64,000 nt of DNA from the NCBI GenBank assembly GCA_007644065.1, contig VJWN01000007.1:124001-188000 (forward strand), in the 5' to 3' direction. This DNA is from Margaritispora aquatica (Eukaryota > Ascomycota > Leotiomycetes > Helotiales > Discinellaceae). Below the pieces are notes generated by a model. The model saw nothing but the letters and a program-made list of their open reading frames with translations, was not told the DNA's origin and searched no databases. Within the stretch, counting starts at the first letter, position 1. The number at the start of each line of letters is the position of its first letter. Below are positions 10,947-21,954 of the stretch, one piece after another. Position numbers and translations under genes: made by a program.

Positions 10947-11684
10947 ATGAAATCTTTGGACATACCAAGTGAATTTTCCATCCAATATAGCCCCTTTGAT
11001 CAAGAAGAAAACAACAATTGCTACAACATTCATGTTCTATCAAACCCGACCACAACAGAATTTCGCAAATGCTATCACATCTCGGTGGATACACGCACAA
11101 AGGACATCTATTTCCACGATGGCCCTCTGGAAACAGATCGGATCCTTGCCTTCGCTAGAATCAATCCCATCATCGAACTCCTCACCATAGCCGACAACGG
11201 GAAGTACCAAACGTCCTTTGCACTCTATGTCGTCGATCCAATGACCGAACAGCACTGCATAGCTTCAAAGCTGACGATGTCACGGTATGATACTCGCGGT
11301 CACTTTACCATCGCTGCTGGAAAGGAAGGAAGGCCGCAATCCTACGTGCTGAAGAGAAGCAAAGGGGACGAAGTCAAGGAGTTGAAGGGAGGACCATTGG
11401 AGACCCTCATGGGCTTCACAGCCAAGGGACAGAAGTTCGTGCATGTGACTTCGAAGGATGTTGCCGCTGTGGCGTTGAATGTGAGCAATGAGAAGACGAA
11501 GATGCGGTTCCTCGGTGGGACGGAGAAGGAGTCAATGTTTGCTGTGAGCGCTATCCTGTTTGTGGTTGCACAGACGGAGCTATGGCGAAGGTTCGTGGCC
11601 ATGAGAACTTCAGTTGTAAAAGACTATGTTGCGAAGAAACTTGAACAGAGAGAGAGAAATAGAGAGACAAGAGGACTCGCTTAG
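10947..11684 (+). CDS. Array paralog 4: same family, lacks the disordered N terminus
   Basis: Intronless, 245 residues. It begins directly in the folded part (IPSEFSIQYSPFD, compare LPYEFTIEYS in paralog 1), so the Pro/Ser-rich extension is missing. Core strands CYHISVDTRTKDIYFHDGPL and RILAFARI match the other members. The C-terminal block has YVLKRSKGDEVKELKGGPL, KGQKFVHV, DVAAVAL, KMRFLGG and FAVSAILFVVAQTELWRRF. It ends in a charged helix of about 30 residues (KKLEQRERNRETR) not seen in the others. It groups with paralog 3 by the GGPL insertion. Function unknown; low similarity to paralogs 1 and 2 implies an old duplication or fast change. Confidence 0.75.
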   Translation: MKSLDIPSEFSIQYSPFDQEENNNCYNIHVLSNPTTTEFRKCYHISVDTRTKDIYFHDGPLETDRILAFARINPIIELLTIADNGKYQTSFALYVVDPMTEQHCIASKLTMSRYDTRGHFTIAAGKEGRPQSYVLKRSKGDEVKELKGGPLETLMGFTAKGQKFVHVTSKDVAAVALNVSNEKTKMRFLGGTEKESMFAVSAILFVVAQTELWRRFVAMRTSVVKDYVAKKLEQRERNRETRGLA

Positions 11685-12326
11685 TGGATAGGAGTTACGG
11701 TTTTGTTCGTGATGAAGTGGGATAGAGTGAGCAACCCGTTGTTGTAGGTCTCAATGATGAAAGTTATCATTGTACTCGAAACTATGAGAGATATATTACT
11801 ATATTTTAGATATTTAGGTTCGTATTGATGCAATGTATGTAACAACTTGATTTAGGTTTCCCTTTGGAATACCTTGATAATATATACCTTACCTAGTGAA
11901 TGTCATGTGACATAGACATCTTTTCCTGAAATGGGTTCGAAAATACGAATCATCTTTCCTGACTTCCTCTGCCACTACCTATTATCATCAAGTATGGTCA
12001 AAGCTTCTTCCAGAAACAGCTGTATTTCTTTTTGTTCAAGCCAATATAAACATATGCGTGGAGTGAAGATGTTCAGACCATCGAGTCAGTTCCCTGCGGT
12101 GCATCACACTGTGGACCTTCTGCCCACTCTTGTGTGATATCCACAGCTGCTCTTATGATGCGGCTTGTCAAGATGGATATCAACTTGAACAAAAGACCAC
12201 CTGGAGATATATTCGGGCACTGGTGGAGATCATATGCCTGCATAATTCACGTCCTGTTTCGATGATTAGCATAGTCACGTGTTACAAGACTCCGTAAGCT
12301 CCAAGCCTTCAGTCTAAGAACAGGGC
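11685..12326. other. Intergenic region between the array and the Zn2Cys6 regulator
   Basis: AT-rich in its left part. The small frame at 11931-12137 (+) has no recognisable features. It probably contains the paralog 4 terminator and the regulator's promoter. Confidence 0.4.
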
Positions 12327-14430
12327 ATGATGCCTAGCCCCCCAGATACTACTGCTGCCAATATAACAAGAAGAAAAAAGAAGGCATGCCGAAGATGTAG
12401 GCACCGGAAGCAGAGGTGTGACTTCGAGCAGCCATGTCACAATTGTGAAGCAGCTGGTGTGGGTGAGTCGAGATCTACAAAACAAGAGGAAATAGAAGTC
12501 TGACAATAACAAAGAATGCTTACCAGTCATACAAGAAGCTGTTCAAAACTATCCGGCTGGTTATGTACCAGCATTGGAGAATCATGCAGCAATGTTAGAG
12601 CGAACACTCAATGAACGATATCCAGGCATGGCTGGTGATCACTTGAGCTCAAGCTTATCAGGCGTACATACACAACCACAAATAGTGAGCCAACAAGATG
12701 TGTTCCAACTTTCTCAATTCGACTTTGGCGTTGGAACTTCCCCAGAAGCAGATAGACTGTGGCAATGGCCTGTTGCTCAGACCCCTCATTTAGCAAGTGG
12801 AATGAACGAGGCACCGATACATCATGGAGCTCGAGCAAATAGCCATGCTCATTCAAGTCCGCCTGCTATAATCAGCCAGCTCCAAGGTGTATCAACTAGT
12901 CTACCTACCCAAACTTTGGTTGGGAGACCAGATGGTATGGATGAAATACCAACAGCGACAGCAGCGTCTTTTTTCCGAACTTATTTTCATGCAATACATA
13001 CTCAATATCCGTTCTTGAGCATCACAGAATGCAGTGAGTGGTATACAGAATGGAAATTAGCACCGCCGAACAGTCCCATCACGGGATGGCCAGCATTTTT
13101 TGTCAAGATGGTAAATACATTAACCCCTAATGGGAAATATTGACTGATGGCAAGCCAGATCTTTGCAATAGGGTCACTCATTCAGTCCAAATCTGATAAT
13201 GCGCCGAGATATCAACATCAAGATCTGAAATCACAAGCTCAAAGCGAGGATGCAATTATACGGAGCACGAAAACCAGTCCGCTGACACGACTGCAAGCAA
13301 TGCTTCTATCTGCCATGCACGCTTTACACTCAGAATCAACGGCAAGGATCTCACACATCAGTGGTGCTATCATTCGCTTCGCAAGTTTACATGGCTTTCA
13401 TCGACTTCCAGATCATGCTGATGAGGATGCCCAAATGAAAATCAAAGCTTGGTCATGTGCTTACATGTCAGTATGTCCCTTCAGGGGTTTCTTTCAATTC
13501 TGACATAATCTAGTTTAGACAGAGCTGTAAGTGGTACATTAGATGTGCCTGTTAGTCTTTCAGATGCGTACATTTCCTCGCCCCTCTACACTGAACGACC
13601 GGAGGAGCCAGTGTTTATGGCATGGCTGAGTGATGTCCCTCCTTCAGATACTCCTCAGGTCCTTCCTACACTTGGCACATTTGCACATATTTGTAAAATT
13701 CGACTCATACAGTCTTACATCATGCATACCATGCAGGCTGTCCCAAGAGAAGGAGGAGCCACAGCCGAGTGGCAGGAGAGTATGAAAGTTCAGATAGATG
13801 ATTGGGCAGATCAGATCAACTCCTACAGGTGGGTCATCTTCAGATGTTAAAGAGAACCCGTGCACAAACGCTAACAAAAGCAGCCTCATGAGCACAGAAG
13901 GTTATCAATCTCCTCTCTGGCTTGGGCTCATTGGCCAAATCTCTCGCATCCTCCTATGTCGTCCTTCTCGGACAAACATTAACACACCTACGTCAGACAT
14001 TGCCTTTCTCGCTTCTTGCGATGCGTGCACTACCTTCCGAGCCCTTCAAAAGAAACGCCAGATTGCACAGCCCTGGCTTGTAGTCATCACACAGTTCCAA
14101 GCCGGCGTGACAATCCTCTACATCGTCTGGGCTCGCTCTACTGATAACTCGGCGATGCCAAGGGAAGCCGACATCGCCATCAGAGACTGTACGAGCGTCT
14201 TAGCTATCTTGGCAGATCGATGGTGCAATGCAGAGGTATATAGGGACTGTTTTGAGGTTTTGGCTAGAGCGGTGCCGAGATGTGATGTTCCTGGCCGGCT
14301 GGAGCGGGCGGCGAGAGATGAGCTAAGTGATTTAATCGGAAGAGTCAGTGAAGCTGGGGTTCATGGACATGTAAGAACTATGTTGGAAGAGATGGCTGAG
14401 GGTGGTCCCGAGGATGAGGAGATGCTATGA
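12327..14430 (+). CDS. Zn2Cys6 fungal transcription factor, five exons
   Basis: Nuclear DNA-binding regulator of the Gal4-type family; targets unknown. Exons 12327-12462, 12515-13110, 13159-13466, 13514-13828 and 13893-14430 close to 630 residues. The cluster has Cys at 21, 24, 31, 37, 40 and 47 (spacing 2-6-5-2-6). The sixth Cys is encoded only if the first intron ends at 12514, which fixes that splice site. A coiled-coil-type linker follows (GYVPALENHAAMLERTL). The middle homology region starts near FFRTYFHAIHTQYPFLS and continues with FAIGSLIQ, then IIRFASLHGFHR and ILDRAVSGTLDVPVS. The third intron uses a weaker GTCAGT donor, so that boundary is less certain. It lies between the paralog array and a methyltransferase on the same strand; co-regulation is only a possibility. 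Confidence 0.88.
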
Positions 14431-14899
14431 TCGCTAAGGCTACGGATGTATAGATGGTTGTTCATGCTAGGTTAATTCGGTCAGATTAAATTCACACTAA
14501 GTGCCAAGCTCCAATCCAAAATCCCGAAATGCCATCAATTGGTCATTATTCGGTTTGCGAATAGTCATCTCATCTAAAATTCCATCAGCATTTCATTCCT
14601 AGTAGATTTCTATATCGCTTAGGGGAACATGTCCTTCACTAAGTGATTTGCATCGTACCGCACTCGCCTTACTCCTATCGTGAAGAATGAATCATGAGCG
14701 GAGAAATCTACGTTGGGAAGGAAGAATGTTCTCCACATGCGATTGCGGGGTCAATTCTCGGGGGTTATGATCGCATTTGGAACGAGCCGAAATGCAAGTC
14801 GCGCATACAACAACATATCGATTCCCCTCCAATTCTGCCACAATATCCTCACTCTTGTACTACCACGCACGTATATAGTTTTGTATCTGATACGTCACC
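14431..14899. other. Intergenic region between regulator and methyltransferase
   Basis: Short AT-rich spacer. A frame at 14694-15056 (+) overlaps the methyltransferase start out of frame and has no recognisable features. The methyltransferase promoter presumably lies here. Confidence 0.4.
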
Positions 14900-16451
14900 A
14901 TGGATCCTGCAAAAGATACAGATTCAAAGATCGTGGCTGATGCTACACCACCAACAGCTTCAATGCCAGTTAGCGGAAACAGTGAAACACCAGCAGAGCC
15001 AGAGCCTCAAGTCCACCCCCACAATGAATCGCTTTCTGCGTTTCCACCTGATTTAGAACCCGGAACGGATCATTCAGATGTGAGTACCTATCGCTTATGC
15101 CAACAACCAATTTCATGAAAGTGACAAGCTAACTCATCGCAGCAAAGTGATTCCGACTCCGCTTTGGGAGAGTCTATCTTGTAAGTCAGGTCCAGTGTTT
15201 CGGCTGTCTCGGAAATCGGGATGATAGAGGGAAGCGCTTCGGATCAGGACGCTTGCTGATTGTGACACTACCTCTCTAGAGACTCCACGGTTTCTCTCAG
15301 ATCAAGCGTTTATGACTACGTCAAGGAGAATGGCCGCACATATCATGCGTTTAATTCAGGAAGTGAGTTCCATTCTTAACTGCTAATTTCACGTGATCGT
15401 GATGTAGTGCTAACTTTTGCCAAGAATATATGCTTCCTAATGATGAGAGGGAACAAGATAGACTTGGTATTTACATATATAAGTTGTAGCGATGATAATA
15501 CATGAGCTAAGCAAAAACTCAGATCTTCAGCATCATTCTTTCCGGATCATGCTCAATGGAAAGTTAAACCTGGCGCCCATAGACAAACCTGAACGAGTGC
15601 TCGATTTGGCTACTGGCACCGGAATCTGGGCTATTGAATTCGGTACGAATCTCCCTCCGACGTAGAGTTATGGCTCTAACCTCGCGTAGCACAAGAGAAT
15701 CCGCAGTCGACAGTCATCGGTACTGATCTCTCGCCTATTCAACCTGTATAGTAGGTCAATCCCAGCTCATAGCTTTGTTCAATATGTCCTTCTCGCTAAC
15801 TGTGAACCAGCGTCCCGCCAAACTGCCAATTCCAAGTTGATGACGCAGAAGAAGACTGGAGTTTCTCCCAACCCTTCGACTACATCCATGCTAGAGCCAT
15901 CGTGACATGCTTCAAGAACAACAAAGCCATGGCCCAGAAAATCTTCGACAACCTAGCACCAGGCGGTTATTTCGAGCTACAAGACCCAACATTCCCACTG
16001 AAATGCGATGATGAAAGTCTCAAGGGAACAGCGCTGGAAGAGTAAGCGCTCCTCATGTTGATTGTTATCAATCAAGCTAACGCGCATACACAGATGGAAC
16101 GATAACCTCATCATAGCCATGGAACGCATCGGACGCAATCTCCGCGATTCCCAAAACTGGGCGCAGTACATGCGCGAAGTGGGCTTCGTCGACGTCGTGG
16201 AGTACAAGTTCAACGTGGCGGTGAACCCGTGGCCAAAGGGCAAGAAGAACAAGCTCCTTGGTGTCATCTCGCAGCAGAATCTACTTGAGGGAGTGGGAGG
16301 CATGAGTACAGCTGCTTTTACACGAGTGCTGGGCTGGTCACCCGAGAAGCTGGAGGTGTTTCTGGTGCAGGTTAGAGAAGATCTGAAGAATAAGAATATA
16401 CATGTGTATGGTGTCGTGTATCTTGTGACCGGGAGGAAGCCGTCGGTTTAG
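14900..16451 (+). CDS. LaeA-like SAM-dependent methyltransferase, eight exons
   Basis: Class I methyltransferase of the fungal LaeA-like group, often linked to secondary metabolism or development; substrate unknown. Exons 14900-15079, 15143-15180, 15280-15362, 15425-15466, 15523-15642, 15690-15750, 15811-16041 and 16094-16451 close exactly to 370 residues. The first 70 residues are acidic and Ser/Pro-rich, as in relatives. Next comes the family signature ENGRTYHAF followed by YMLPNDEREQDRLDLQHH. SAM motif I is VLDLATGTGIWAIEFA at about residues 139-154, and a later acidic turn reads VIGTDLSPIQP. The substrate half runs from YFELQDPTFPL to ILGVISQQNLLEGVGG-type sequence near the end. The dense small introns are typical of this family and each exon junction restores known motifs. 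Confidence 0.88.
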
Positions 16452-16800
16452 CGTGTATCTATTTTGGTAACCAAGCGTTCTGGGGAAGTTTTGCAAGATG
16501 AGAGAGCGTTGTTTTCACAGATCGGACCTAGCTAGCTATTCTGTGTATTTAGCTCCACTTTACATATACCTACTACAAATATTTCGATCAAGCGTACGGT
16601 TTTCTCGCCTCAGCAACAAGATAAACCTACGCCTAGTCTCTTCAGTATGCACCCTAACTCACAACATAAAATCAAGCATTACCAAACAGCACAAATCCCG
16701 CACTCCAGTCTTCAAAATCACAGCAGGTTCGTCTCTGGCCCATTGCAGATATATAATTAAGCGAGACAGCAAAAATTCCGACCATCCAACCCAACAGCAC
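16452..16800. other. Convergent 3' region
   Basis: Shared downstream region of the methyltransferase (+) and the TEX30-like gene (-). It contains no supported gene; the long plus-strand frame crossing it is antisense to the TEX30-like gene. Confidence 0.45.
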
Positions 16801-18039
16801 TCAAATCTTCTCCTCACTGCCCTTGCTATCTTTTACAAGGGGCCTCCAACCCGTCCATCTTGGTACACCACGCACCGTATCCCAATTGACTACCATCTCT
16901 GTTTTCTCACCATCCCTCTGATCCAACGCACACCACCTCGCAGCAATTTGTCCCACAACCTCACAAAGCGCTTCCGTCCTTCTTTTGCTCTCCTCCTCGT
17001 CCAAATTCTCATTCCCATGCTCACCGTCTTCATAATCACAACCTTCAAATTTCAACCCCCTCCCCACACCCCGAACACAAACCCACCAACTCCTGGCCCT
17101 CATCCTAACCTTCACCTCCCTCATCCAAAGCTCACCACACCAGGGATCAAACTCACCACTTACGAAAAGCACATCCACGTCCGATTCAAGGGCGAGAAGT
17201 TCCTCGTACCGCTTCTCTGTGCCGTGCACGAGTGGATAAGAGAGCAGGATTAGTTTCTTGATGGGACTATAGACTGCTGCTCGCGTAGCGGCTCGGGCAA
17301 GGGAGCTGATTCCACCGAGGGTGGTGAGATACGAGTGTGTAGTATAGAGGCAACGGAGGGCGTTGGTGTCGGCGATGGGTGAACTTTGGGTGGATGGGAA
17401 AGGGGTAGTGAGGATTGGAAGCGTACGCGCAAAGCCTGAGGCGAATGCGTGGATGGCATGACATTCAGAGCCGCCACCGTGAGCGATGATGCACTCTGGC
17501 TGCGGGATTACAGTCGCATTAGTAACAACATTTTCGTCAAGGATTTTTTCCTCAGCATCCACAAGCGCCTTATTCCATGCCGCGAGCGCTGCAACAGCGG
17601 GCGCGTGAGTCGGTGTTTTCGTCGCGAGGTTCGTGAGTGCTAGAACAGTGTTATCTGCTAGTGATTGTCGCGCTGAGTTGAGTTTGTGTGGAGGGTGACG
17701 ACGGTGAGGAGGTAGGGGAGGATTGAAGTAGAGCTTGCATTGTGTTGAGACGTTTGGGGACGTGGTTTGAGTGGTAGTTTGGATGTTGAGGGGGCATGGT
17801 GGGGGCGAGAGGATGTTCGCTATTGTTTCTGGGTGTAGAAGGGAGTCGAGTGGTGATGGGCAGGGAGGAATCGATAGATTTGGATGTCTGAAGAAGGATG
17901 ATGACTTGCGGACGGGTGGTTGTGGTGATGATGGTGAAGGGAGAGGAACTGATGATTTTGAGTGCCTAAAATAAGACGATGAAGAGCGAACGGGCGGTGA
18001 TGATTGCGGTGGTGTGTCAGCTTTTCTCTTGTTTGCCAT
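16801..18039 (-). CDS. KANL3/TEX30-like alpha/beta-hydrolase-fold protein
   Basis: Intronless, 412 residues. The N-terminal 60 residues are Ser/Pro-rich with two copies of a SSS(Y/F)FRH(S/P) motif at about 20-27 and 46-53. The C-terminal half carries the landmarks of the KANL3/TEX30 branch of the alpha/beta-hydrolase fold: CIIAHGGG, then HAFASGFAR, GGISSLARAA at the nucleophile turn, LILLSYPL, and DVLFVSGEFDPWC near the acid residue. The nucleophile turn reads G-I-S-S-L instead of G-x-S-x-G: the Ser is kept but the last Gly is Leu. Catalysis may therefore be altered or lost, as in other members thought to be non-enzymatic. Cellular role unknown. The family assignment is from motif order and is moderately sure. 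Confidence 0.7.
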   Translation of the reverse strand: MANKRKADTPPQSSPPVRSSSSYFRHSKSSVPLPSPSSPQPPVRKSSSFFRHPNLSIPPCPSPLDSLLHPETIANILSPPPCPLNIQTTTQTTSPNVSTQCKLYFNPPLPPHRRHPPHKLNSARQSLADNTVLALTNLATKTPTHAPAVAALAAWNKALVDAEEKILDENVVTNATVIPQPECIIAHGGGSECHAIHAFASGFARTLPILTTPFPSTQSSPIADTNALRCLYTTHSYLTTLGGISSLARAATRAAVYSPIKKLILLSYPLVHGTEKRYEELLALESDVDVLFVSGEFDPWCGELWMREVKVRMRARSWWVCVRGVGRGLKFEGCDYEDGEHGNENLDEEESKRRTEALCEVVGQIAARWCALDQRDGEKTEMVVNWDTVRGVPRWTGWRPLVKDSKGSEEKI

Positions 18040-19592
18040 TCTGAGCTAATAGTTTGTATTTGTGATGTATGTGAAGCGTGCTACTCTAGTTTCCGAACTT
18101 CAAAATTGCTCTTGTGAAACCGAAGGTTCAGATTGAATGAATACCTCTCGCAGCCGCTGCTTAGACAAAAGCGACATAGACAAATCCGCAGTGAGAATAA
18201 ATCACAAGCGAAAACACAATAATCAACCTACAAAGCAATAGGCTCATGAATTAATCACATCCTGTAATCTTGCAGTGGACAAACTCGCTTGACCAAAACA
18301 CACAAAGGGTCCTTTGTCCACAAGCAAGAGGCGTTTTCAACAACAAAGAACAAACGACAATGCCGCTTTCATGATCAGAGAACAGGCATGAAGCTCTACT
18401 ACAACAATCATGCATAGGACGTTAGGAGGCAGGTTTGAAGGAAGAAAGTCCGGTAGCTCTTATTTTGCATCGGTAAACTAAAAAATCCAAGCTGACAAAA
18501 CATGATACCAAGTACGGATTTGAAAATTTGTACCCCAGCTTTCCAGGAATGACTGCCGTTCGTCACTCACAATGTAGCTAGGTCGGCAACCAAAACACAT
18601 CTAACTCCCATTGAAACTGCTTACTGAGATCATGTGACACAAGGAAGTGTCGCCTCCTCCCTGCTTACATACTCACCCACACACTCACTCACGCCAACAT
18701 CCACAATTATAGCGCTCAAGTCGTGGTATTCAGAAACCATCCATACTATAACGTTCCTAAGATAAAATCTTACATAATGGCAGAAGATCTAATCTGAGAC
18801 GATCTAATCTAATCAGATTGAAAATCCCTCAAGTTGGATTCACATCTTACTTGGTCCTGGCAGTCCACTCTTCTCACGGCCCGAATCTCCATCCTTCTCA
18901 TCCACAAAAATGCAGAATCAAGTCCTCTTCCCACGCTCCCCTAAGCCAGAAACAATCAGAAGAAGGACCGAAGAGGCTGGTGAGCGATATCGCTGACGGA
19001 TAGCACCGGCTTGTTGGATCTGTGTTCTTATTCATCGTCCACGGCTGTTTAGTGGTATGTTGAGCTGATCGAGGCGAGAGGGGCAAATTATAGAGTGAGG
19101 CGGCAGTCAATGGCCTTTACGTAAGAATGCAAGAATAATTTATTGGGTATCCGGCATGAACCTCATGAATCATGATGATATAAGCTAACAAAAGGCAACA
19201 TTTCTAATCTAGGGTATTCGCTGTCTCCCCGAACGCCTTCGGATATCAGTCCGAGATCAAACGAGCCTCTTCTCTCCCAGATACCAAATCCGCTGTCCAG
19301 TGCTGTGCCTGACGCAGCAGCGTAGTTCATCCAAATGCGTCCGTCCTTCTATTCCTCCAAAAATGCTATCAAAACGCCGTAATCCCAATGCAATGTACCA
19401 TTCTATCCCATCTCGTCTCGTCTCATCCCATCTATACGTCAGATCCCCAACTCTGGTTCCTCGAAACCAGAATTTCCAAAACACGACGAGCAAACAGAGT
19501 TCCTGTCTCATCAATCGCCATTCTCCCTCCACTCCTCTCCTCCCCCATCTTTCCCTATCCCTCTCACCCCTTCTCTTTCATTCCCTACTCCC
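18040..19592. other. Intergenic region, no supported gene
   Basis: About 1.5 kb. It holds the promoter of the TEX30-like gene on the left. Pyrimidine-rich sequence near 19490-19610 (CTCTCC/CTTCTC) gives Ser/Pro-rich frames that I take as chance. Nothing else recognisable. Confidence 0.4.
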
Positions 19593-19805
19593 TTACTTCT
19601 CCTCCATCACCTTCGCCTTCCCACTACCAGCCAAGAAGTCATCAATACACCGGCACTCCTTGGTGCGATTGTCATACGCCTTCTCCTCAATAGCCTTGGC
19701 TGCTCGACCTCTCGCGCTCTGAAGGCCTTTGTAGGCACCACCTACGACGCCGACTGCGACTGTTGAGGCGCCGAGGGCGACGCGACAGGCTTGGAGGAGT
19801 GGCAT
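19593..19805 (-). CDS. Small hypothetical protein, 70 residues
   Basis: Single-exon frame with a compact composition: an N-terminal apolar stretch (LGASTVAVGVVGGAY) followed by basic and acidic residues and a CRCIDDFLAGSGK segment. The apolar stretch could be one membrane helix or a mitochondrial presequence-like region. The start is preceded by an A-rich context (AAAACAATG on the minus strand), favourable for fungal initiation. I do not recognise a family. It may be real because the surrounding frames are poorer, but length alone is weak support. Confidence 0.4.
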   Translation of the reverse strand: MPLLQACRVALGASTVAVGVVGGAYKGLQSARGRAAKAIEEKAYDNRTKECRCIDDFLAGSGKAKVMEEK

Positions 19806-21167
19806 TGTTTTGAGGTCTGTGTGAAGTGTGTGATGTGTGTGTGTGTTTGTATGTGTGTTATGTCGATGAGGTTTGAGCCGAGACCTGAAATATCAGATAT
19901 GAGTCAAGGTGAACAAGGTAGCGTCAGATATGAGCTTTAGCGTAGTTGTTGAACTAGGCGAAAAAGTGACTCCAGTCGTCTGAAAGCAAAGTAAGTATGT
20001 ATGTGTTGTTATGAATCCGAATCAGTATCTTCTATGCAAGCAAGCGAGTGATGATATCGAATCTCAAAATCCAAGCCTTCACATCCCGCGGGGGGTTCGC
20101 TCAAATATATACTCATCCCTAGCCTCCTTAGCCTCCCTCTAAGCCTTATCAAAGCATCATGCACACAATCCCATCTCATCTCACAGCTACTGTACAGTAC
20201 GGCACCACCGGTAGGCGAGAAAGAAACAAAGAGAGAAAAAAACGACTAGTCGAAAATACCATCATCCAGTGTAAAATCGCCCTAAACAACGCACCTCACC
20301 CCATGCAAAAGATAGCGTCGCCAAAGATAATTGGTTGGTTCACACCTCCCTACAGTGGAGGGTGGAGACCTAGAAACTTCTTTTCCTCCTGCGGCTAGGT
20401 TTTCCTTCCAGTCCCCCCTCTCGAAGAGAGTGAATAAAAAAGGGCCTATACAGTACATACCAATCACAAATGCAGCTGTCATCATCCCTGAGAGCTATCT
20501 AGCGTAGCTTAGCTGAGGGCCGAGAGGGGCGGATCCAACCGAGCCTGTTTCTCGGCCACCACGACTGTCCCACTACTACCAAGATGCACCACACCACAAT
20601 ACACCAACAGAAAATTTCAAGGCTGATAGATCCACTTCTTTCATTTTCTTTCATTCTCTGCACGCCTGACTGATATATCAGAGATGTGATTATCGATACA
20701 GCATGTTGGTAGCCTCGTGTATGCGATGCAGTTGGATGAGAGTTTGTAAGCCTACGCTAACGCTTGATTAAGCAGCATTCAGTAAGTTAACTTAGAGAAA
20801 GACAGATTAGTTTAGGTAGGCTAGCATGTGAAAAATGGCTTGGTAAGCGAGATGCACCATGAGCTAACTACCTTATGGCTGATTCAGATTCGTTTATACT
20901 GAAGGAAAGTACGTCTTCTGTGGTATTAAACGCTTAACGAGTCATCCCTTTCATAAAGTGGCAAGTTTACATCCAAGCGAGAACAAAAACATCGCAAGAT
21001 GATTTCATTCGACTTTACCAAATCAAATTGAAATTCTATCTATAGAATGCTCGGTGCCTTTCCTCTCATCTAATCAAATCCAATCCGGTCCGGTCCAAAC
21101 AAAACACCATAGCAATACCACGCTTAAAGCAATCGCACTCCAGTACTCCGCTCTCAAATTTGCTTTC
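19806..21167. other. Intergenic region, no supported gene
   Basis: 1.36 kb. A short GT-rich run (TGTGTGATGTGTGTGTGTTT) at about 19828-19848 lies just upstream of the small hypothetical gene. No other feature is clear. Confidence 0.4.
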
Positions 21168-21954
21168 TCAACACCTTCGTCCCAACTTCCCCTTCGCAAT
21201 TCTAGCCACCCACATCTTCCAAAGCGCCCAGTGATCCCTCAACTCGCCGTACCAAAGCCTCGACATCGTCGATGCCTCGATGGCCTTCGCATAAGCATAC
21301 ACAGCCGCGCACATCACACCAGCAGTTGAAACTCCCCATCGCGGGTCTCGCTTCCCAACAGCTACGCTAAAGCCAAGTAAAGCGATGAGTTTGGGTCTTG
21401 CATGCGTCAGTCAGTCAGCTAAGGTGATCTGCTGTAACTCTGGTAGAAATTTATATGAACTGAAGATGAGGATAAGGGGAAAAGTAAACACACATTCTCC
21501 TTACAGCCGAAGGTGGAACAAACCTCGTCCAAGGCCAACATGCCTCCATATACTGCCTCCTGACTTGCGCTCTCCTTATATCATCCGACGCCGAATACCA
21601 ATCATATAAAAATCTCCATCGCGCATGGCACCATTCATCCTTCGTAGCCCTCCGCCTCACATAATGCCACCCCTTCGCGTATTTGCACTTCGGCAACACG
21701 CTCCCCCTCTTCATACCTGAAGATATCGCTCCCAGCCTTCGAACGAGCCTCCCGTCCCGGGGGTGGTCAACGGCAAAACCTAGTACCGTCACGTCGCCAT
21801 CCGAAGGTGAAATGGTGTGCGGAGCAAAGTCTGAGTCCGAGTTATTGGAATCCGAGTCCTCGTCTGCAGAGATGGTGATTTCAATCTGAGGTCCGAATTC
21901 TATGGCTTTGCATGTGTTCTCTATGGAGTTGTGGAATGCTCGAAGGGTTTCCAT
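21168..21954 (-). CDS. Hypothetical protein, two exons, about 219 residues
   Basis: Exon 1 is 21524-21954. Its frame contains an acidic Ser/Asp stretch (ADEDSDSNNSDSDF) and then an aromatic and basic region (CKYAKGWHYVRRR, WRFLYDWYSASDD). An in-frame continuation appears after a putative intron (21397-21523, GTTTGT..AAG) as 21168-21396. It carries an apolar segment IALLGFSVAVG and further helical sequence (CAAVYAYAKAIEAS, LRDHWALWKMW) up to a TGA. A stronger GTAAGG donor lies 15 bp further on but does not keep the frame with any acceptor I found. The exon structure is therefore tentative. I recognise no family. Confidence 0.45.

Noticed and set aside
16498..17253. 251-codon plus-strand frame
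   Set aside because: It is antisense to the TEX30-like gene and rich in Pro/His/Thr from GC-skewed codons; no family features.
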